A stretch of 41,368 bases of DNA, from contig CALFJE010000104.1 in assembly GCA_937877545.1 (NCBI GenBank), positions 1 through 41,368 on the forward strand. Reading direction: 5' to 3'. The DNA comes from an uncultured Selenomonadales bacterium. GTDB lineage: Bacteria > Bacillota > Negativicutes > Selenomonadales > Selenomonadaceae. Every line of letters starts with the position of its first letter. Positions within the stretch are counted from its first letter, which is position 1. Position numbers and translations under genes: made by a program. This document shows, one piece after another, positions 16,313 to 24,255 of the stretch. The notes beneath the pieces are model-generated. The model made no database searches. It was not told the origin of the DNA and was given only the letters and a program-made list of their open reading frames with translations.

Positions 16313-17705
16313 ACAGTTGACCTTCGAGCTCCAGGTTTATCAAGTTGTTCATTTCCACGGCGTACTCCAGCGGCAACTCTTTGGCTATCGGCTCCACGAA
16401 GCCGCGCACAATCATTGCCCGCGCCTCCGCCTCCGATATGCCACGCGCCATTAGGTAGAAAATTGCCTCCTCGGATATGCGCCCGATTTTTGCCTCGTGC
16501 CCGATGTCAGCCTCGTCGCCCTCCACGTCCATGACGGGTAAGGTATCCGAGCGCGATTTGTCGTCGAGCATGAGCGATTCGCAGTTGACGGAGCATTTGG
16601 CGAAAGGCGCATTCTTGGTAACCTTGACTGCCGAGCGATACGTCGCCGCGCCGCCCGACTTGGAAATCGTTCGCGTGTTGATATTCGCTGAAGTCTTCGG
16701 AGCAGCATGAATCACAATCGCGCCGGTGTCAAGGTTTTGCCCTTTGCCCGCGAAAGTCACGCCCGTGAATTCAGCGCGAGCCCCTTCGCCGTGCAAAACG
16801 CTGCAGGGATACAGCATCGACACATGCGAGCCGAAACTGCCGCTAACCCACTCAATCAGCCCGTCGCGTTCGACAAGGGCGCGTTTCGTGTTGAGGTTCA
16901 TCATGTTGCGCGACCAATTTTCAATCGTCGAATAGCGGAGGCGTGCGCCCTCCTTTATGAACAGCTCAACGCAGCCCGCGTGTAAATTCGTGACGTTGTA
17001 GCGCGGAGCCGAACAGCCCTCTATGAAGTGCAATTTCGCGCCTGGTTCGACGATTATAAGCGTGTGTTCAAATTGCCCCGCCCCCGCCGCATTGAGCCGG
17101 AAATACGACTGCAAAGGGATTTTCACGTCGACGCCCGCCGGCACGTAAACGAAACTGCCGCCCGACCAAACCGCTCCGTGCAATGCCGCAAACTTATGGT
17201 CTTTGGGCGGTACCAACGTCATGAAGTATTCGCGCACAATGTCCTCGTGTTCGACGAGCGCGGTCTCCATGTCGGTGTAGACGACGCCCAAATCCGTCAG
17301 CCGCTTCTGCACGCTGTGATAGACGACCTCCGAATCGTATTGCGCCCCCACGCCCGCCAGCGACTTTTTTTCGGCGTCGGGTATGCCCAGCCTGTCGAAC
17401 GTGCGCTTAATTTCGTCGGGCACCTGCGACCAATCGTTGACCTGCGCGGCGTTCGGCTTGACGTAGGTAACAATTTCGTCCATGTTGAGTTCGCTGATGT
17501 CCGCGCCCCACGTCGGCAAATCAATCGAGCGGTAAACCTCCAGCGACTTCAAACGGAACTCCAACATCCACGGCGGGTCGTGTTTCCGCGCAGATATGTC
17601 GCGAATTATCTCCTCCGTCAAGCCCGCGTCCGATTTGTAAAGCGATTTGTCGACGTCGCGCACGTCGTACAACGCCCGCTCTATGTCTGCAATGTAGTTT
17701 TTCAT
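16311..17705 (-). CDS. sufB: Fe-S cluster scaffold protein SufB
   Basis: The 464-residue protein has the SufB/SufD beta-helix core and matches SufB by length and motifs: AALHGAVWSGGSFVYVPAGV, then FIEGCSAP, CSVNCESLMLDDKS (the conserved SufB Cys region) and GHEAKIGRISEEAIFYLMAR. SufB with SufC and SufD forms the scaffold on which Fe-S clusters are built before transfer to apo-proteins. Its ATG overlaps the sufC stop (ATGA). The rest of the Suf genes lie 10 kb away at 28899-32420 on the same strand. Confidence 0.96.
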   Translation of the reverse strand: MKNYIADIERALYDVRDVDKSLYKSDAGLTEEIIRDISARKHDPPWMLEFRLKSLEVYRSIDLPTWGADISELNMDEIVTYVKPNAAQVNDWSQVPDEIKRTFDRLGIPDAEKKSLAGVGAQYDSEVVYHSVQKRLTDLGVVYTDMETALVEHEDIVREYFMTLVPPKDHKFAALHGAVWSGGSFVYVPAGVDVKIPLQSYFRLNAAGAGQFEHTLIIVEPGAKLHFIEGCSAPRYNVTNLHAGCVELFIKEGARLRYSTIENWSRNMMNLNTKRALVERDGLIEWVSGSFGSHVSMLYPCSVLHGEGARAEFTGVTFAGKGQNLDTGAIVIHAAPKTSANINTRTISKSGGAATYRSAVKVTKNAPFAKCSVNCESLMLDDKSRSDTLPVMDVEGDEADIGHEAKIGRISEEAIFYLMARGISEAEARAMIVRGFVEPIAKELPLEYAVEMNNLINLELEGQL

Positions 17706-18436
17706 GATTCGACCTCAAAAGGCGCGTAGCCGTGCTTAGAAACTTCGTCGACAAGTTCAGCCCCGCCGCTCTTGACTATTCGCCCTTCCAAGAAAATGTG
17801 GGCGCGATTAACGGGCAAGTGCTTGAGAATCTGCGCGTTGTGCGTGATTATGACGCAGGAATTTTCGGCGTTGTGGAATTTGGCGACGCCCGCCGAAACG
17901 ATGTCGACGGCGTCAACGTCGAGCCCCGAATCGGTTTCGTCGAGGAGCGCAAGCTTGGGGCGGAGCGTGAGCAGTTGAAGAATTTCGTTGCGTTTCTTTT
18001 CGCCGCCGCTGAAGCCGACATTCATATATCTGCCCGCGTATTCGGGGCTGATTTGCAAATCCGCCATGAGCGCGAGCAGTTCCTTATGGAACGCGAGGAT
18101 TTTGACCTTTTCGCCCGTGACGGCTTGTTTCGACGTGCGGAGCATATTTTCGACCGTGATGCCTGGAATTTCTTCGGGATTTTGGAAGGATAAAAAAATG
18201 CCGCGCCGTGCCCGCTCGAAGGTTTTCAGCGCGGTTAAGTCCTCGCCCTCGAAGAGTATTTCGCCGCCGGCAATTTGATATTTCGGGTGACCGAGGATAA
18301 CGTTCATGAGCGTCGATTTGCCGGAGCCGTTCGGTCCAAGGATTACGTGCACTTCGCCCGCACCGACCGACAAGTTCACGCCGCGCAGAATTTCCTTATC
18401 GCCCGCCCGAACGTGTAAATTTTTTATTTCAAGCAA
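17702..18436 (-). CDS. sufC: Fe-S cluster assembly ATPase SufC
   Basis: A 244-residue ABC-type ATPase without membrane domains. Walker A is GPNGSGKST, the Q-loop lies in SFQNPEEIPG, the signature is GFSGGEKKR, Walker B is LALLDETDSGLD, and the His switch is ITHN. SufC energises the SufBCD scaffold. The start is TTG with GGGAGG 9 nt upstream. It is the first gene of a two-gene unit with sufB and has its own sigma70 promoter. Length and motifs are normal. Confidence 0.96.
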   Translation of the reverse strand: MLEIKNLHVRAGDKEILRGVNLSVGAGEVHVILGPNGSGKSTLMNVILGHPKYQIAGGEILFEGEDLTALKTFERARRGIFLSFQNPEEIPGITVENMLRTSKQAVTGEKVKILAFHKELLALMADLQISPEYAGRYMNVGFSGGEKKRNEILQLLTLRPKLALLDETDSGLDVDAVDIVSAGVAKFHNAENSCVIITHNAQILKHLPVNRAHIFLEGRIVKSGGAELVDEVSKHGYAPFEVES

Positions 18437-18468
18437 AATGATTCGCCTCCCGTGCGTAGTTTGAATTC

Positions 18469-18496
18469 ATTTTAGCGGCGTAAAGATTTTTGTCAA
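18469..18496 (-). promoter_or_regulatory. sigma70 promoter of sufCB
   Basis: On the minus strand: TTGACA, 16 nt, TAAAAT. The -35 lies immediately beside the terminator of the upstream SYLF gene. Confidence 0.75.
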
Positions 18497-18497
18497 T

Positions 18498-18520
18498 AAA
18501 AAGCCCCCGCGCAGGGGGGC
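18498..18520 (-). terminator. terminator of the SYLF-domain gene
   Basis: On the minus strand: GCCCCC(C), loop TGCGC, GGGGGC, then TTTTTATT. A strong G+C stem 13 nt after the stop codon. Confidence 0.85.
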
Positions 18521-18533
18521 TGAATCGCAAGCC

Positions 18534-19100
18534 TCAGTTGAGCTTCTTGTCTTTGTAAATCTTGATACCTTTGAGCGTCGCCTCAAGCGTAAGACCCTTA
18601 GTCGTCATCTGGAAGACCCAAACGCCCGGCGCAACGTATTCCGCGCCCTCAATCGAGCCGCCGCTTACGCCGTCATTTGCCGACGCTTCGGCACTTGCGC
18701 CGAAACGCGTTTTGCCCGCAATGAAGTTTTCCCAAGCCTCGCGGGTATTGAGCAGGAAAATCAGATTGTATTCCTTCGCGCCCAGACCCAAGCCCGCCGA
18801 AAGCTCCTTCATGCGCAGATAAACTTTTTCGCCCGTCTGATTGTTAAAGGCAAGCCCGCGCCCGTGACTTGAGCCGACGAACAACACCTTGACGCCCGAA
18901 TTCGACAGCGTGGCATAAGCGTAACACTCGCCGATAACGCGTTGAGCGTGCGGATATTTTTCGTAGAGTTGCGCCAACGTCTTATCGTGCAATGCCTCGA
19001 TTTGCCTGCGCTGTTCGGCTGCGGATTGTTTTGCCGCCAATGCCGTCGTCGCCGTCAACAGGCACAGCAACACCGTCAACGCCGCAAAGAATTTTTTCAC
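18534..19100 (-). CDS. secreted SYLF (Ysc84-type) lipid-binding domain protein
   Basis: The start is taken at the GTG at 19100 because GGGAGG lies 8 nt before it; a GTG 9 nt further upstream falls inside that RBS. The 188-residue product begins with a signal peptide (KKFFAALTVLLCLLTATTALA). The remainder matches the SYLF domain: VIGECYAYATLSNSGVKVLF, GRGLAFNNQTGEKVYLRM, ELSAGLGLGAKEYNLIFLL. SYLF proteins bind membranes/phosphoinositides in eukaryotes; bacterial members are exported with unknown role. It has its own terminator and begins 15 nt after the neighbouring glycosyltransferase stop. Confidence 0.8.
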   Translation of the reverse strand: MKKFFAALTVLLCLLTATTALAAKQSAAEQRRQIEALHDKTLAQLYEKYPHAQRVIGECYAYATLSNSGVKVLFVGSSHGRGLAFNNQTGEKVYLRMKELSAGLGLGAKEYNLIFLLNTREAWENFIAGKTRFGASAEASANDGVSGGSIEGAEYVAPGVWVFQMTTKGLTLEATLKGIKIYKDKKLN

Positions 19101-19115
19101 TTCAATCACCTCCCA

Positions 19116-20036
19116 TCATTCCAGAGAAATCACCCCATATCTGCCGAGGTTGAAAAAGTACGTATGCTCAAAATGCTCCGCCATCAACATCACGCCGACA
19201 GTACCGCTGCACCGCGCCGCCACGAAGTCATTGCACGTCGAAAGCAACACCATTTGCGTAAGGTAATCCTTGCCCTGAATAAAATGATCGTTCGGTCTGT
19301 CAATGCGCACGAGCCCAACCGCTTGCCCCGGTACCTTGTAATCAACATATTCGCGGTCGAAGATTATGCACGTGTCGCGGAAAATATTTTTGAATGCCTG
19401 CACGATACCTTTGTCCTCCGTCGCGAGGAAAATCTTATTGCACTTCCATTCTTGAAGCTTGGCAACGACGATACTTGCAGAATACTCCAGGGGGGGGGGG
19501 ATTGGATGATTATGAAGTCGCCGAGTAACATAATCGGTTCCGCGCAGAAGCACACCAAGCACACGGTCGTTCGGCGCGAATAATTTTTTGCGCACCTCCA
19601 TAATGTCTGCCATAATCGCAGGCTTTATCCTGAGCAGTCCCAGCTTGAGGAGCATTCGCCATTCCGTCAAAATGCCGTCGCGGTTTTCAAAGAGTGGCAT
19701 AGAATCATTGGGTATAGGTATCCCGCTTTCCGGACACAAGATGATATTTTCGCCGCTGTACGCTTGATTCAGTCCGATACGAAGCGGCTGTTCAAAATAA
19801 TATTCCCAAGAATTTTCCTTGCCGAGCTTTTCGGGCGCAAGATAGGGATTCGGATAATTTTGCATGTCGACGACGGGAAGCCAGCCATTTTCAAGGGCAC
19901 GACGAATGCGCCCCGCGAACACGATAAAATTTGAGAACAGCCCGACATCAGGCCATCTGCGGCGAATGATGTAGTAAGTCGGCTTGGACGGGTCGCCGCG
20001 CTTTATGTAATGTTCGCTCCAATCGTTGTCAATCAA
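19116..20036 (-). CDS. fucosyltransferase-like glycosyltransferase containing a C11 tract
   Basis: The start is TTG with AAGGAGG 7-8 nt upstream; 306 residues. The segment VLGVLLRGTDYV resembles motif I (RGxDY, GDP-sugar binding) of the alpha-fucosyltransferase/O-FucT superfamily of GT-B enzymes. KIFLATEDKGIVQAF and the C-terminal SGTVGVMLMAEHF match the rest of that fold. It would transfer a sugar, possibly fucose, to a surface glycan. The codons for IPPPL contain an 11-C run (coding strand), so slippage by one base would truncate it; as sequenced it is in frame. It lies downstream of the gpmI terminator, so it needs its own promoter or read-through. Donor sugar not determinable. Confidence 0.7.
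   Translation of the reverse strand: MIDNDWSEHYIKRGDPSKPTYYIIRRRWPDVGLFSNFIVFAGRIRRALENGWLPVVDMQNYPNPYLAPEKLGKENSWEYYFEQPLRIGLNQAYSGENIILCPESGIPIPNDSMPLFENRDGILTEWRMLLKLGLLRIKPAIMADIMEVRKKLFAPNDRVLGVLLRGTDYVTRRLHNHPIPPPLEYSASIVVAKLQEWKCNKIFLATEDKGIVQAFKNIFRDTCIIFDREYVDYKVPGQAVGLVRIDRPNDHFIQGKDYLTQMVLLSTCNDFVAARCSGTVGVMLMAEHFEHTYFFNLGRYGVISLE
19490..19500 (-). repeat. 11-base C tract (coding strand) in the glycosyltransferase gene
   Basis: Eleven consecutive G on the + strand (C on the coding strand) inside the reading frame; the present length keeps the 306-codon frame open. A typical length for a slipped-strand contingency locus. Confidence 0.75.
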
Positions 20037-20051
20037 AGCACATCCTCCTTA

Positions 20052-20091
20052 GAAAAAACGGGCGACGACTCAATCAAACGAATCGCCGCCC
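20052..20091 (-). terminator. terminator of gpmI
   Basis: On the minus strand, GGGCGGCGA pairs with TCGTCGCCC (one G-U) around a 14-nt loop and is followed by GTTTTTTC. It ends the glycolytic cluster. Confidence 0.8.
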
Positions 20092-20111
20092 AAAAGTCTA
20101 TGAGCCGAAAT

Positions 20112-21647
20112 TTATTTCATGGTAACAAGGGATTTGCCGGTCATCTCGGAGGGAATTTCCATGCCCGCCATAGTCAGGAGCGTGGGAGCCACGTCGCAGA
20201 GCGCACCGTCTTTGACTTCGGCAACCCTGTCGCTAACGACGATAATCGGCACGGGGTTGGTCGTGTGCGCGGTGAACGGCTCCTTGAGGTCGTAATCGTA
20301 CATCTTATCGGCGTTGCCGTGGTCAGCGATAATGACGACTTCGCCGCCAACCTTCTTCATGCACGCCACGAATATGCCGACGCAAACGTCAACGGTCTCG
20401 ACAGCCGCAACTGCCGCCTTCATAACGCCCGTATGCCCGACCATGTCGCCGTTGGCGTAGTTGAGGATAATGAAGTCGTATTTCTCGGAGAGAATCGCCT
20501 CGGCAACCTTGAGCGTGACGGTCGGCGCACTCATATCGGGCTTGAGGTCGTAAGTGGCAACCTTCGGGCTGGGAACAAGAATTCTGTCTTCGCCCTTATA
20601 AGGCTCCTCGACGCCGCCGTTAAAGAAAAACGTGACGTGAGCATATTTCTCGGTCTCGGCGATACGAAGCTGATTCAAGCCGGCTTTGCTGATAGTTTCG
20701 CCCAAGCCGTTTTGGACGCTTTCGGGCGGATAGGCAACGTCGACGTTCAAGCCTTCCTCATATTGCGTCATTGTGGCAAACGGAATGCCGACAATATCCT
20801 CGACACGCGGGAAGCCGTCAAAAGCCTTATCGGTGAAGGCGTGCGTCAATTCGCGGGCGCGGTCGGGGCGGAAGTTGAAGAAAATAATCCCGTCAGCCTT
20901 AGCAATGCCCGCGTAGTCGCCGATAACCACGGGGTTGACGAATTCGTCGGTGACTTTGGCGTCGTAGGAAGCTTTAATCGCCACGTCGGAGGCGGGCTGT
21001 TTGGGGGCGTCGGCTTTGGCAATGGCGTCGTAAGCCTTCTGCACGCGATCCCAACGTTTATCTCTGTCCATGGCGTAATAGCGACCGCTTATCGTGGCGA
21101 TTTGCCCCGCGCCGATTTCCTTAATCTTAGCCTCAAGGTCAGCGAGGTATTCGGCGGCGGAGCTGGGCGGAACGTCGCGCCCGTCGAGGAAGCAGTGAAT
21201 GTAGACTTTATCGACGCCTTTTTTCTTGGCGAGTTGGAGCAAGCCGTAAAGGTGTTCGGTGTGGCTGTGGACGCCGCCGGGCGAAACGAGTCCGAACAGG
21301 TGGAGTGCGCCGCCCGAAGCCTTAACCTTATCGATGACGCCGACGAGTGCCTTGTTTTCAAAAAAGTCGCCGTCGCGAATCGCCTTGGTGATTTTGGTCA
21401 GCGGCTGATAGATAACTCTGCCCGCGCCGATATTCATGTGCCCGACTTCGGAGTTGCCCATTTGCCCGTCGGGAAGACCGACGTATTCGCCCGAGGCCTG
21501 CAGTTTTGCGTTGGGATAATTTTTCGTAAGTTCGTCGAGGACGGGCGTCTTGCCGACTTGAATCGCGTTGAACTTGTCGGTAGCCTCGCCTATGCCCCAG
21601 CCGTCCATGATGATTAAGCAAATCGGGGCGTGTTTAATTGTTGCCAT
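20112..21647 (-). CDS. gpmI: 2,3-bisphosphoglycerate-independent phosphoglycerate mutase
   Basis: A 511-residue Mn-dependent alkaline-phosphatase-superfamily enzyme that interconverts 3- and 2-phosphoglycerate. Visible family motifs: LIIMDGWGIGE (metal site), GNSEVGHMNIGAGRVIYQ with the catalytic Ser, GRDVPPSSA, GRYYAMDRDKRWDR, the C-terminal metal site VIIADHGNADKM and THTTNPVPI-like stretch. Length is standard. RBS AGGAGAG lies 8 nt before the ATG. It is the last gene of the gap-pgk-tpiA cluster, although a hairpin at 21674-21725 may partly separate it. Confidence 0.96.
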   Translation of the reverse strand: MATIKHAPICLIIMDGWGIGEATDKFNAIQVGKTPVLDELTKNYPNAKLQASGEYVGLPDGQMGNSEVGHMNIGAGRVIYQPLTKITKAIRDGDFFENKALVGVIDKVKASGGALHLFGLVSPGGVHSHTEHLYGLLQLAKKKGVDKVYIHCFLDGRDVPPSSAAEYLADLEAKIKEIGAGQIATISGRYYAMDRDKRWDRVQKAYDAIAKADAPKQPASDVAIKASYDAKVTDEFVNPVVIGDYAGIAKADGIIFFNFRPDRARELTHAFTDKAFDGFPRVEDIVGIPFATMTQYEEGLNVDVAYPPESVQNGLGETISKAGLNQLRIAETEKYAHVTFFFNGGVEEPYKGEDRILVPSPKVATYDLKPDMSAPTVTLKVAEAILSEKYDFIILNYANGDMVGHTGVMKAAVAAVETVDVCVGIFVACMKKVGGEVVIIADHGNADKMYDYDLKEPFTAHTTNPVPIIVVSDRVAEVKDGALCDVAPTLLTMAGMEIPSEMTGKSLVTMK

Positions 21648-21673
21648 CGCAGTACTCTCCTTTGTGTGAAGAA

Positions 21674-21725
21674 AGCCGCCAACCTAACAACTAGCAACCA
21701 GCTACTAGCCACTAAATTGGCGGCT
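21674..21725 (-). terminator. possible attenuating hairpin upstream of gpmI
   Basis: A perfect 9-bp inverted repeat, AGCCGCCAA and TTGGCGGCT, with a 34-nt loop; on the minus strand it is followed by TTCTTC. The large loop and weak T tract make complete termination unlikely, so it may trim expression of gpmI or protect mRNA ends. Confidence 0.4.
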
Positions 21726-21761
21726 CAATTCATTTTTACATTCGATTGAAACTCTTCCAAA

Positions 21762-22118
21762 CTATTTCAAGAAAACGGCAACGACCATAGCGGCGACACC
21801 TGTAACCGCCGCGCCGATACCAACCATTGCTGCAATTGTGATATTCCTGACATGGTTGCCTATGCCTTCAATTTTCGTGTCCATGTTGTCCATTTTTGCA
21901 TAAATATTTTTTTGCATGTCCTTCATGTCTTGACGCATTTCCCGCATATCGGCATCGTGTTTTTGGCGCATTTCCCGTATTTCCGCATCTTGCCTTTGAC
22001 GAGCCTCGCGGCTTTCCGTGATGAACATATCGAGCTTGGTTACCACGTTGCTTACCTGTTGTTCGAGCGACGTGACTCTGTTTTCAAGGTTGTCCACTCG
22101 CTTTTCAATGTCCGCCAT
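21762..22118 (-). CDS. small coiled-coil protein with C-terminal membrane helix
   Basis: 118 residues from the ATG at 22118 (RBS-like AGGCGG); a GTG three codons upstream is less well placed. Residues about 3-85 are heptad coiled coil (DIEKRVDNLENRVTSLEQQV; repeated EMRQ-type units), and 93-118 form a hydrophobic helix (AAMVGIGAAVTGVAAMVVAVFL). This is a tail-anchored coiled-coil layout like XhlA-type or DUF1640-like proteins, but I do not recognise an exact family. It sits between tpiA and gpmI in the glycolytic cluster, 51 nt after tpiA. Function unknown. Confidence 0.65.
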   Translation of the reverse strand: MADIEKRVDNLENRVTSLEQQVSNVVTKLDMFITESREARQRQDAEIREMRQKHDADMREMRQDMKDMQKNIYAKMDNMDTKIEGIGNHVRNITIAAMVGIGAAVTGVAAMVVAVFLK

Positions 22119-22169
22119 GATCGTCACCGCCTTTCCGTCAAATTGGAAGGAGTTTCATTTGGTCAAGGC

Positions 22170-22922
22170 TCAGAAATTGACAATCGCGCTGAAGTCCGGA
22201 GCTTTGAGGCTCGCGCCGCCGACCAATGCGCCGTCGACGTTGGGTTGTTTCATGAGGTCTTTAATCGTGCTGGGTTTAACGGAGCCGCCGTATTGAATGC
22301 GAATCGCGTCCGCCGCCTCTTGACCGAATTTCGCCGCAACAGCCTCGCGGATAGCTTTGCAGACTTCCTCAGCCTGATCAAAGGTCGCGGTCTTGCCGGT
22401 GCCGATAGCCCAAATCGGCTCGTAAGCGATAACGAGTTTCGCAACTTCCGCCGGAGCAAAGCCTTCGAGCGCGGCGTTAATCTGGTTGACGACGTGCTCA
22501 ATATACTTGCCGGATTCGCGAATTTCGAGGGATTCGCCGCAGCAGATTATCGGGGTAATGCCCGCTTTGAAGGCAGCCTTCGCACGCTTGTTGACGCCCT
22601 CGTCGGTTTCGCCAAAGTAGTCGCGGCGTTCGCTGTGTCCGAGGATGACATATTCAACGCCAATCTCATTGAGCATTTCGGCGGAAATTTCGCCGGTGTA
22701 CGCGCCTTTGGCTTCCCAGTGAACGTTCTGCGCGGCGACGTGAATGTTGGTGCCCTTAACGGCGTCTGCAACGGCGGCAAGCGCGGTAGCGGTCGGAGCA
22801 ACGACGATGTCAACAGCCGCGTTATCCTTTACGAGCGGAGCCAGTTCGCCGACGAGCTTTTTGCCCGCCGCGATGGTGTTGTTCATTTTCCAGTTGCCTG
22901 CGATAATCGGTTTTCTTGCCAT
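22170..22922 (-). CDS. tpiA: triose-phosphate isomerase
   Basis: A 250-residue TIM-barrel enzyme that interconverts DHAP and glyceraldehyde-3-phosphate. Motifs: AGNWKMN with the substrate Lys, GHSERRDYFGE with the catalytic His, VIAYEPIWAIGTGKTAT with the catalytic Glu and flexible loop, and IRIQYGGSVKPS. RBS AGGAGG precedes the ATG. It lies 33 nt after pgk, so the genes are co-transcribed. Confidence 0.98.
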   Translation of the reverse strand: MARKPIIAGNWKMNNTIAAGKKLVGELAPLVKDNAAVDIVVAPTATALAAVADAVKGTNIHVAAQNVHWEAKGAYTGEISAEMLNEIGVEYVILGHSERRDYFGETDEGVNKRAKAAFKAGITPIICCGESLEIRESGKYIEHVVNQINAALEGFAPAEVAKLVIAYEPIWAIGTGKTATFDQAEEVCKAIREAVAAKFGQEAADAIRIQYGGSVKPSTIKDLMKQPNVDGALVGGASLKAPDFSAIVNF

Positions 22923-22955
22923 TTTTTAAATCCTCCTAAGAGATTGTATCCGATA

Positions 22956-24149
22956 TTACTTATTTGCAATCGCGTCAATGCCGGGGAGAATTTTGCCTTC
23001 GAGGTATTCGAGGGTCGCGCCGCCGCCGGTGGAGATGTGCGAGATTTTCTTGTCGAGACCTGTCTTCTTGAGAGCCGCAATGGAGTCGCCGCCGCCGACG
23101 ATTGAAATCGCGCCCTTATCGGTAGCGTCCGCCACAGCCTTTGCAACCGCGAGCGTGCCTTTGGCAAAGTTGTCGAATTCAAAGACGCCCATAGGTCCGT
23201 TCCAGATAATCGTCTTCGCGCCTTCGAGAGCCTTCACGTATTCTTCGGAAGTCTTTTCGCCGCTGTCGAGACCCATCCAATCTTCGGGGCACTGGTCAAC
23301 GGGAACAGTCTTAAACTGCGCGTCAGCCGCAAATTTATCGGCAACAACGATGTCGACGGGCAGGACGACTTTGACGCCTTTAGCCGTAGCCTTGGCGAGG
23401 AGTTCTTTGGCGAGTTCAATCTTATCCGCTTCGAGGAGGGATTTGCCGACGCCGTAACCTTTAGCCTTGTCGAAGGTGTGAGCCATGCCGCCGCCGATTA
23501 TAATCGTGTCGACCTTGTCAATCATGTTGCTGATAACGCCGATTTTGTCGGAGACTTTCGCGCCGCCGATAATGCCGACGAACGGACGTTGCGGAGCCTC
23601 AAGCGTCTTGCCGATGTAGTTAATTTCCTTTTCCATGAGGAAGCCGGCAACGGTTTCGAGATACGCGGTTATGCCGACGTTGGAGGCGTGAGCGCGGTGA
23701 GCCATGCCGAACGCGTCATTAACGGCGATGTCGGCGAGCGAGGCGAGCTTCTTCGCGAAGTCGGGATTATTCTTCTTTTCTTCCTTGTGATAGCGAAGGT
23801 TCTCAAGCAGGAGGATTTCGCCGGGTTTGAGCGCGGCGGCGGCTTTCTCTGCGGGTTCGCCAATGCAGTCTTCCGCCCATTTGACTTCCTTGCCGAGGAT
23901 TTCGCCGAGCTTCTTGGCAATGGGTTTGGTGGAGAATTTGGGTTCGCGAGCTTCGGTCGGGCGTCCGAGGTGGCAACCGATTATGACAGCCGCGCCCTGG
24001 TCGAGCAGATAGTTAAGGGTCGGGAGCGTCGCGTCAATGCGCTTGGTGTTGGTGATGTTCTGGTTTTCGTCCATCGGAACGTTGTAATCGACGCGAAGGA
24101 ATACCTTTTTGCCTTTCAAGTCAACGTCTTTAATAGTCTTCTTACTCAT
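22956..24149 (-). CDS. pgk: phosphoglycerate kinase
   Basis: A 397-residue two-domain kinase that makes ATP and 3-phosphoglycerate from 1,3-bisphosphoglycerate. Motifs: VFLRVDYNVPMD (N-terminal substrate site), HLGRPTEAREPKFS, LLENLRYHKEE, the ADP-site stretch GPMGVFEFDNFAKGT, and the C-terminal GGGDSIAALKK and STGGGATLEYLEGK. Full family length. RBS GGGGAGG precedes the ATG. It follows gap by about 106 nt that contain a small hairpin and is part of the same transcript. Confidence 0.98.
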   Translation of the reverse strand: MSKKTIKDVDLKGKKVFLRVDYNVPMDENQNITNTKRIDATLPTLNYLLDQGAAVIIGCHLGRPTEAREPKFSTKPIAKKLGEILGKEVKWAEDCIGEPAEKAAAALKPGEILLLENLRYHKEEKKNNPDFAKKLASLADIAVNDAFGMAHRAHASNVGITAYLETVAGFLMEKEINYIGKTLEAPQRPFVGIIGGAKVSDKIGVISNMIDKVDTIIIGGGMAHTFDKAKGYGVGKSLLEADKIELAKELLAKATAKGVKVVLPVDIVVADKFAADAQFKTVPVDQCPEDWMGLDSGEKTSEEYVKALEGAKTIIWNGPMGVFEFDNFAKGTLAVAKAVADATDKGAISIVGGGDSIAALKKTGLDKKISHISTGGGATLEYLEGKILPGIDAIANK

Positions 24150-24191
24150 CAGATAACCTCCCCAAAAAATTAGCCGTTAAATCGAAAGCGA

Positions 24192-24217
24192 CCCGGCTCA
24201 ACATTGACGAAGAGCCG
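24192..24217 (-). other. intercistronic hairpin between gap and pgk
   Basis: CGGCTC and GAGCCG form a 6-bp stem around a 12-nt loop and no T tract follows on the minus strand. It may stabilise or process the gap-pgk message. Confidence 0.35.
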
Positions 24218-24255
24218 AGCCGCCACATTAACCGTGTTCAGTTGCCAAGTAAATC

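Noticed and set aside
20010..21617. 535-codon plus-strand open frame opposite gpmI
   Set aside because: It is antisense to a clear, full-length gpmI; such long shadows are common in this G+C-biased codon usage.
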